From assembly GCA_034509425.1 (NCBI GenBank), contig JAVTVJ010001807.1:23143-87142 (forward strand): a stretch of 64,000 nt of DNA, written 5' to 3'. This DNA is from Eopsaltria australis. Lineage: Eukaryota > Chordata > Aves > Passeriformes > Petroicidae. The notes under the pieces were generated by a model. The model was not told the origin of the DNA. It saw only the letters and a list, made by a program, of their open reading frames with translations, and did no database searches. Below, piece by piece: positions 58,620 through 64,000 of the stretch. The position numbers and the translations under genes are program-made. Numbering within the stretch: the stretch's first letter is position 1; each line of letters begins with the position of its first letter.

Positions 58620-59701
58620 CCGTCTTCTGCGGCTGATGGGGCAAGAAGACCCATTCGAGCACATGCAAAGAATAAGACCATTTGTCACTCCATTGGCCAA
58701 TGATACCTGTGGGATGCACCTCTGGAGTGGTGATGAACACAGTGACATCAACGGAGGGATCAATACGATAAACCTGTCGAGCAGAAACAGCTCGCTGCAC
58801 CTCCTCCAGCACCTGATGTGCCTCAGGGGTCAATGTGCAAGGTGACTTCAAATCAGGGTCTCCCTTCAACAAATCAAACAAAGGAGACAATTGCGCCGTG
58901 GTCAGTCCCAAATCCGGACGTAACCAAGCGATAACACCCACCAATTTCTGGGCATCATTCAGTGGCTTCACCGAATGCACAAATTGCACCTATTGGTGTT
59001 GAACAGTACGTTCCAGAGTTTTGACCCCCAAATATTTCCGAGGACGTTGTTGCTGAACCTTTTCTGGAGCCACCTGCAGCCCATGTGAATGCAGAGCATC
59101 GAGCAAGTGAGGCTGGATCCTCAGTAGCTCATCCTGGATGGACGCAACCACCAATATGTCATCCATATAATGATAAATCTGAGCATCGGGAAACTGCCTG
59201 AGAACTCCAGATAAGGCTCTGGCCAGATACATTTGGCATATGACCAGGGAATTCCGCATCCCCTGCGGAAGATTTCTCCATTGATATCTCTGTGCAGGAC
59301 CAGCACTGTTAATTGCTGGCACCGTGATAGCAAATTTCGGCCTGTCATCGGATGCAAAGGAATTGAAAAGAAACAATCCTTCAGATCCACGATGAGGATC
59401 AGCCAACCTGCTGGAAGCATGGTGGGCAACGGCATTCCAGCCTGCAGCATCCCCATGCCCTCCATCACGGCATTGACCTTCTGGAGGTCTTGTAATAACC
59501 TCCATTTCTCAGACTTCTTTTTGATGCAGAAGACAGGAGTGTTCCAGGGACTGGTAGAAGGTTCCAGGTGACCCTGGTCCAATTGCTCCTGAACCAACTT
59601 GTGAAGGGCTTCTAGTTTATCTTTAGGAGGGGGCCACTGTTCTTGACAGATTGGTTTGTTTGACAGCCACCTTATAGGAGGCGTAGGACACTCTGCGCCC
59701 T

Positions 59702-60715
59702 TCAACGCAGTGGCCCCAAGTAAAAATCCGTCCCAATGAGCACCCCCCATGCAGCCAGAACATCCCTCCCCCAGAGATTAAAAACCGTTCCAGTAATATG
59801 AGGCCTAATCATGGCCGTCTGTCCCTCTGAGTTTGTTATCACCACAGGCTTCTGGCTCACGTAGCAGCGCTTCGCCCCTCCCAATCCCGCTACAGATGCC
59901 CTCACCAGGTCCAATGGCCACCGTGGAGGCCAAGTGGCTAGGGAGAGAATTGTGACGTCCGCACCGCTCTCAAGAAGCCTGTGGAGAGAGATCTCTGGCG
60001 GCGTAGCATCAGGAATCGACAGGGTGCACCGCATTTCAGGACGCTGTTCAGTCATGACAGCCGTCCAGTGAACCTGAGGGGGTCCAGTGGAACCAAAGCA
60101 GCCGTCTCCTCGTGACCTCGATTCTGTCCTCCTGACAGAAGACTTAAAAGGGACAAGTTGAGCAATCCATGTCTTTTCAGGAATTGTGACCAGGGGGGTG
60201 GGTGTGGAGACCATGGCAAAGATGCGTCCTGTATAATCCGCATCAATGAGTCCCAGATGCACAATGATACCCTGAATGGTGGTGCTAAATCTCACCATTT
60301 GGAAAGCACTCATGCCACCGCCCAAGGGACCAAAAGCATCTAGAGGGACCTTGTGCGCTGCACACGAGTCTAAGACTACTGTTGCTGCCGTGCAGACATC
60401 CACCCCTGCTGAGCCACTGGTGGTGGCTGTGAGCTGGCCCAGTAAACCTCCATCGGCTCTAGGGTTTGAAGAGACATTTGTGTCTGAGCACGTCTCCCCT
60501 GCGTGCTCTGCCACCCATTTCCTGAGCTCAATGAAAACTGACCCTTGACAGGAGCTGCAGCTTTGCACTCCATTGCAGTGTGGTTTGGTTTTCCACACTT
60601 TGGACAGAGAAACAAGACAATCCTGCCTTTCTGCACCTTTTTTCTCAGTTTCTTCCCGCCTTGAGCACTCCTCTGCTTCCACTGCCCTCCTTGCGGCCCT
60701 GTCCAGGCTGGTCAA
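59702..60715 (-). CDS. pro: dUTPase-protease frame of the provirus
   Basis: 337 codons without a stop, in the -1 frame relative to gag and overlapping pol by 49 bases; expression would be by ribosomal frameshifting, so the first residues are not a real start. dUTPase occupies about residues 96-210: GSAGVDV (101-107), [10 protein letters not shown] (155-164) and a C-terminal RGDGCFGST motif (202-210; the family usually has Gly where Cys 206 is). dUTPase removes dUTP and keeps uracil out of viral DNA. The retroviral aspartic protease follows: the active-site box reads LLESGAD (247-253), so the catalytic Asp is Glu, and the C-terminal GRDVLAAWG (316-324) is present. As the protease needs two identical Asp residues from a dimer, activity should be lost or very low. 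This is the only long gene of the provirus without a stop or frameshift. Confidence 0.88.
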   Translation of the reverse strand: MTSLDRAARRAVEAEECSRREETEKKGAERQDCLVSLSKVWKTKPHCNGVQSCSSCQGSVFIELRKWVAEHAGETCSDTNVSSNPRADGGLLGQLTATTSGSAGVDVCTAATVVLDSCAAHKVPLDAFGPLGGGMSAFQMVRFSTTIQGIIVHLGLIDADYTGRIFAMVSTPTPLVTIPEKTWIAQLVPFKSSVRRTESRSRGDGCFGSTGPPQVHWTAVMTEQRPEMRCTLSIPDATPPEISLHRLLESGADVTILSLATWPPRWPLDLVRASVAGLGGAKRCYVSQKPVVITNSEGQTAMIRPHITGTVFNLWGRDVLAAWGVLIGTDFYLGPLR

Positions 60716-62792
60716 GGGGCAGCAGCCACGGCAACCACCTTACGACCGGCAGTGCCCACATTTTTACAGGCTTCAACCATCTGCATTATAGAAGGATCAC
60801 CAGGGAGTGCTTCAATAAGGGTCTGACACTCACGAGAACAACGAGTCCTTGCCAGCTGCTTAATTAACAGCTCTCTTGCAGTTGGGTTGTCCACCTGCCT
60901 CTCAACAGAAGCAGTGAGCCTATTTGCAAACTGCAAGAAGGACTCATCATTCTTCTATGTCACATCCACAAATTGCTCTGCAGGAGCAGCCATCTCAATG
61001 GTTTGAACCAATGCTGCCACACCTGTGTCTCGGCATTGGTCCAGCACAGCACGATGCACGGCAACCTGTTTCTTAGGGTCCTCAAAATTACCAAGTCCCA
61101 GCAGGATATCCATTCCAACCCCACGTCTGGGATCCTGCTGGTTCAATGTAGCATTGTATGCTACTGTCCTGGCTGCAATCTGATGCCACTTTGATTCAAA
61201 ATAATCATATTCGACAGGCTGAAAAAGAACACGAGCCAAGCTTCTAATATCAGCTGGTACTAACAAGGCACCATGAAAAACTCTTATGAGCTGCATGACT
61301 TCTTTGGAGCCTAGCCCATATTTTCCAACCTGCTGCCTAACTTCCATCAAGGATTTCCACGATAAAGTCTCATAGTTATTTTGACCAGCACCGAGGAAAA
61401 CAGGAAAAGCCTGCAACCCTTGCGGTGATTCTGCAGCACCTGCTGTGTCCTGTCCCTTGCTTATCACAGGGACTTGAGCTGGCACAGGGCTCTGAGACCT
61501 GCTGGCACATGCCTCAAGGCGACGGGCTTTAGGACAGTCATAAATTTCCTCTAATTTCACCTTAACATCTGCCCAGAATTTCACCTTATCTCGGGGGCGC
61601 ACAGTCACCCTGCACTCCGGCAGGGTCCAGAGACCATTGGACGCAGACCCGCTCTCCCGGGATCTGTGGTCCCGGGATGACCGCGGCTTCCTCGCCGCTT
61701 CACTGCCTGTGCCAAAAAGAAACACTTTGGGACTCGCTTCCTTTTCAGCTTTGGCATGTTTGGAATGTCCTGCGGAAAAAAGTGCTGTGTCATCGCTGTC
61801 GGAGCCAGCGCTGTCCACCACCGCAGGGCGGGGCGGGGCTCGGTCGCGCGTCCCTGGCTCTTGCGCGGGGAGGGCCCGGGCTGCCGGGAGCGGCGATTCC
61901 TCTGGAGCGGCTACGCGGTACCGCGGCAAGGCAAAGAACCCAGATGGGGGTGGGCCGGGCCGCGCAGCATGGCCAGGAGCAGGAGAAGCAGAAACTGCGC
62001 CCATCAGGGTCCTGCAGACAGCTCAGATCCCAAGCCTGGGATCTGCCTGCCGCGATCCTGCCGCACCTTCTGCAGCGGCCAGAGCCGGTGCAGCTGTCCC
62101 GGTGGTGCTTTCTGTATCCCCACTTTGGAGCCCCTGGACCCAGGCTCGGCACCCTCCTCAGTGCTGCCACGCGTGCACGCCGCCGCGTCCACAGACGCTG
62201 GACGGGCCGGGGATCGCAGCACTTCTCCCGCCCCTGTGCGAGGGGGGGTGTGAGTGACGTCATCGTCCGACTCCTCGCCGGATACGTCATCAGCCTCAGA
62301 CACTGGCTCGATTTCTGCCCCCACCGTGCTGGGGGGTTAACTAACAAGAACACTGCAATTCGGACATTCCACTGCACTGGCTTTCCATTCCCCCTTTTTG
62401 CCCAGCACCAGGAAGCGGGCATTTTTTGCCGCTCCGTCTCTCCCGGCGCGGGGGCGGGGGGGGCAAAGCCCGTCCGCGCTGGCTCCCCGGGGCTGGGGGG
62501 GTGAACTCATCCACACCGGTTCCACGGGACTTTCCAAGGCCGATCTCTCCTCTGAGATTGGCGGGCTATCAAGCCAAATGCCCTCTGGGGGTGACCCATC
62601 CCCACCCTCACTGTCTGGGCCGGGGGGTTTGGGCTCAGATGCTGGCTCCGAGCCACGCTCTCCTTCCTTTGCTCCCGCCCACAGCTCGGAGAATTCTCCA
62701 AGCGACCTAGCAGGCGTAAGACTGCTGGAGGAGCTCTCCTGTCTTTGGATAACAGAATTCACCTGTCTCCAAGTTACCAGTAACTTAGCCAT
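60376..62792 (-). pseudogene. gag: gag of the betaretrovirus-like provirus, broken
   Basis: Start ATG at 62792 (MAKLLVTWRQVNS). The matrix-like region is followed by a long Pro/Gly/Ser-rich, acidic stretch. An in-frame TAA lies at 62337-62339, a frameshift near 62004, and then a 349-codon frame (62004-60955) holds the capsid. The capsid is cut by TAG at 60955-60957 just inside the major homology region, which continues with FLQFANRL. A further stop lies near 60712. The nucleocapsid has one CCHC zinc knuckle (C11, C14, H19, C24 in the frame starting 60636); a second, usual in the family, is not evident. Apart from the shift near 62004 the pieces are in one frame, so few lesions separate it from an open gene. 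Confidence 0.9.
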
Positions 62793-63071
62793 CGTTTGAC
62801 TATATGTCTCCGATAGCACACCTCTCAATGCTTACCCGACAAGTGTCCACGTCAATTTAGACAGGACATTGCCATCGTCAGGGAAAAAACCCATCCCCTT
62901 GGTCCAAAAATAGAATTGCTCTAAATTTACCTGCAGGAATTCACATTCTCTCTTTCTAAGAATATTTCGAGAATTTCCAACGCCAGAGGGTTGCTTGGAG
63001 ACATCTTAGAGACTCCCATTTTTAATTTTTAATTTTTTTTTTACCTGATTTTACCTGAGTTTTGTCGCAAT

Positions 63072-63089
63072 TCCCCGTACGGGCCACCA
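63072..63089 (-). other. Primer-binding site
   Basis: Minus strand TGGTGGCCCGTACGGGGA, two bases inside the 5' LTR. The TGG start is standard. The remainder is only loosely like a tRNA-Trp site, so the priming tRNA is unassigned. Confidence 0.6.
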
Positions 63090-63091
63090 GA

Positions 63092-63436
63092 TGTTGCACG
63101 GTCAGACACGAAAGAATCAGGCACTCAGGTCAGGTCAAGAGCCACCAAGGTCAGGCAGGAGAGAAGAAGAGCCCAGCCTCTCTTTATTCTTTCATTTATA
63201 TATCTTTTTACAGACAATCATGGATTGGACAATGAGGTTGCCACCTCTCCAATTCCATAGGTGAGAGAGACAGTCCATCAACCTTCTCCACCCTTGGGAA
63301 AGGAAAGACAAACAATACCAAAGGTACAAAACAATCCTTGGCTGGTTAGACAAACATGGACTATGTTTACATAAAATCTATGAGAACCTTTGCTACCAAG
63401 TATCAACACAGCACACTGTAAAAATCAGGGCGACAA
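63092..63436 (-). mobile_element. 5' LTR of the betaretrovirus-like provirus
   Basis: 345 bp, TGTTGCACGG to GGGCGACA on the plus strand. It is identical to the 3' LTR except at four positions (three within the first 13 bases and one A/T difference near the other end). Confidence 0.95.
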
Positions 63437-63442
63437 TAGCTA
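63437..63442. repeat. Target duplication ATAGCT (right)
   Basis: Second copy of the 6-bp target site flanking the provirus. Confidence 0.92.
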
Positions 63443-63870
63443 CCACAGCACGACGAAGTCCTCGTAGTCTGGATCCGATGGATTCCGTCTCGTTCGTGGG
63501 GAGATCTCACAGGGATGTTTTGTGAGAGTTTATAGTCTTTTTGAAAGCGAGGGACAGGTAACCAAGAGGTGAGGCAATCCATCCAGAGGCGAGGGGCAAA
63601 TGGCCAGGAGGTGGGGGAGTAAGGCCCATTGTTTCAGGGTGCAGCTGCAGGTGCACAAAGCAGATCGTTCCTGCGCATTCCTTTTTGCCCTGGTAGCGAG
63701 AGCGACACGGTCTCACAGGCATGTGCACACCTCTGCACCTGGCAGGCGTCCCACCAGGATCTGACCTTGACTTCTTTGTGCAAAAGTCCTCTTTCCCCTT
63801 TTGGGTTTTCAGCCTCTGTTTCTGTAGATGGTTGTGAGGCCGATGAAGGATTTATGTCCAGTCTCTTACA
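63437..63870 (-). mobile_element. Family S solo LTR, right part
   Basis: Continues the LTR that starts at 55805, from ATAGCTACCAC to CTCTTACA. Flanking bases CCTACG (left, 55799-55804) and CCTTGC (right) may be a decayed duplication. Both flanks are parts of the same ERVL-like LTR-V, which supports a single insertion. Confidence 0.82.
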
Positions 63871-64000
63871 CCTTGCCAGAGCAAGTGAATGCCTGACAGG
63901 AGGCTGTGACCCTGTGGGAGGCCCATGGGGAGAGCAGTTCATGCTGGAGCTGCCTGTCCTTGAAGGACTGCACCCCATGAAAGAGTGACCCATGCAGCAG
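63871..64000 (+). mobile_element. LTR-V, part 3 of 3, runs out of the window
   Basis: GAATGCCTGACAGGAGG, TGACCCTGTGGGAGGCCCATG and GAAGGACTGCACCCCATG continue the pattern of LTR-V part 2. The LTR is not finished at 64000. Confidence 0.6.

Larger units (their letters stand above)
56407..59750 (-). pseudogene. pol: pol: RT, RNase H and integrase, multiply broken
   Basis: RT begins in the frame 59750-59121 and keeps the motif A aspartate (D122 in IVDLKD). A frameshift near 59370 moves RT into 59505-58990, which holds the YMDD box (residues 113-116 of that piece). An in-frame TAG follows at 58990-58992. The connection domain is interrupted by the solo LTR 58049-58619. RNase H shows FTDG, AQLVEL and VTDSAY, with a further frameshift near 57905 and a stop at about 57648. 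Integrase is split by a frameshift near 57120. Its zinc finger has H84, H88 and C112 but Ser where the second Cys belongs (115), while the triad D140, then D45 and E81 of the next piece, is kept. The frame overlaps the protease frame by 49 bases in the -1 phase. The protein ends in an acidic tail. Confidence 0.93.
56004..63436 (-). mobile_element. Full-length env-less betaretrovirus-like provirus
   Basis: 7.43-kb provirus with 345-bp LTRs at both ends and a 6-bp duplication. Minus-strand order: 5' LTR, primer-binding site, gag, dUTPase-protease, RT, RNase H, integrase, polypurine tract, 3' LTR. Successive -1 frames and a dUTPase between gag and protease are betaretrovirus traits. There is no env between integrase and LTR, as in intracellular-type class II elements. 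It sits inside a family S LTR and carries a younger solo LTR (58049-58619) in pol. Confidence 0.95.

Noticed and set aside
60637..60643. A AAA AAG slippery heptamer in the gag frame
   Set aside because: It is in the correct phase but upstream of the zinc knuckle, so a shift there would remove nucleocapsid; the gag-protease shift should lie nearer 60376-60450. I could not find a convincing site there.
61637..62504. Long plus-strand open frames of 206 and 275 codons
   Set aside because: Antisense shadows of the GC-rich gag region of the minus-strand provirus.

Overview
The window is avian nuclear DNA. The evidence is CR1 retrotransposon tails, including the typical ATTCTGTG-type octamer end at about 36.43-36.49 kb, together with several bird-type endogenous retroviruses (ERVs) and long ERVL-like LTRs. 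I recognise no host protein-coding gene, tRNA, rRNA, CRISPR array or bacterial feature. Several LTRs resemble passerine families as I remember them, but the species cannot be fixed from the sequence. The ERV density at both ends would suit a heterochromatic or W-linked location; that is inference only.

Layout. 1-4.8 kb is an ERV patchwork: a partial minus-strand LTR, the 3' end plus 3' LTR of a tRNA-Ser-primed ERV (called 'family S' here), then the integrase-env-LTR half of an alpharetrovirus-like ERV. 4.8-42.7 kb is quiet, AT-rich, apparently intergenic or intronic DNA. It holds one 1.77-kb ERVL-like solo LTR (9556-11324, 5-bp duplication), CR1 fragments (13.9, 16.5, 26.8 and 36.2 kb), an LTR next to the large CR1 fragment (17.4-18.0 kb), a clean solo LTR with 6-bp duplication (23653-24225) and a further LTR at 26.0-26.5 kb. 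42694-48635 is a two-LTR, internally deleted family S provirus on the minus strand. It carries a 775-codon open frame fusing a Gag-like part to the RT thumb/RNase H part of pol, then a broken env. 48.6-55.8 kb is a dense LTR mosaic.

From 53.96 kb to the window end the insertions are nested. A large ERVL-like LTR is split once by an LTR pair in opposite orientations and again by a family S LTR. The family S LTR is split by an env-less betaretrovirus-like provirus (56004-63436, 6-bp duplication ATAGCT), and that provirus's pol is split by another solo LTR (58049-58619, 5-bp duplication CCGTC).

Gene logic. In the betaretrovirus-like provirus, gag, dUTPase-protease and pol lie in successive -1 frames, as expected for frameshift expression. 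Gag and pol are broken by stops and frameshifts, while the dUTPase-protease frame is open but has Glu in place of the catalytic protease Asp. Its two LTRs differ at only 4 of 345 positions. The most unusual signals are this mismatch between young LTRs and decayed genes, an open frame running from the end of the family S internal region into U3 of its LTRs, and the Gag-RT fusion frame.
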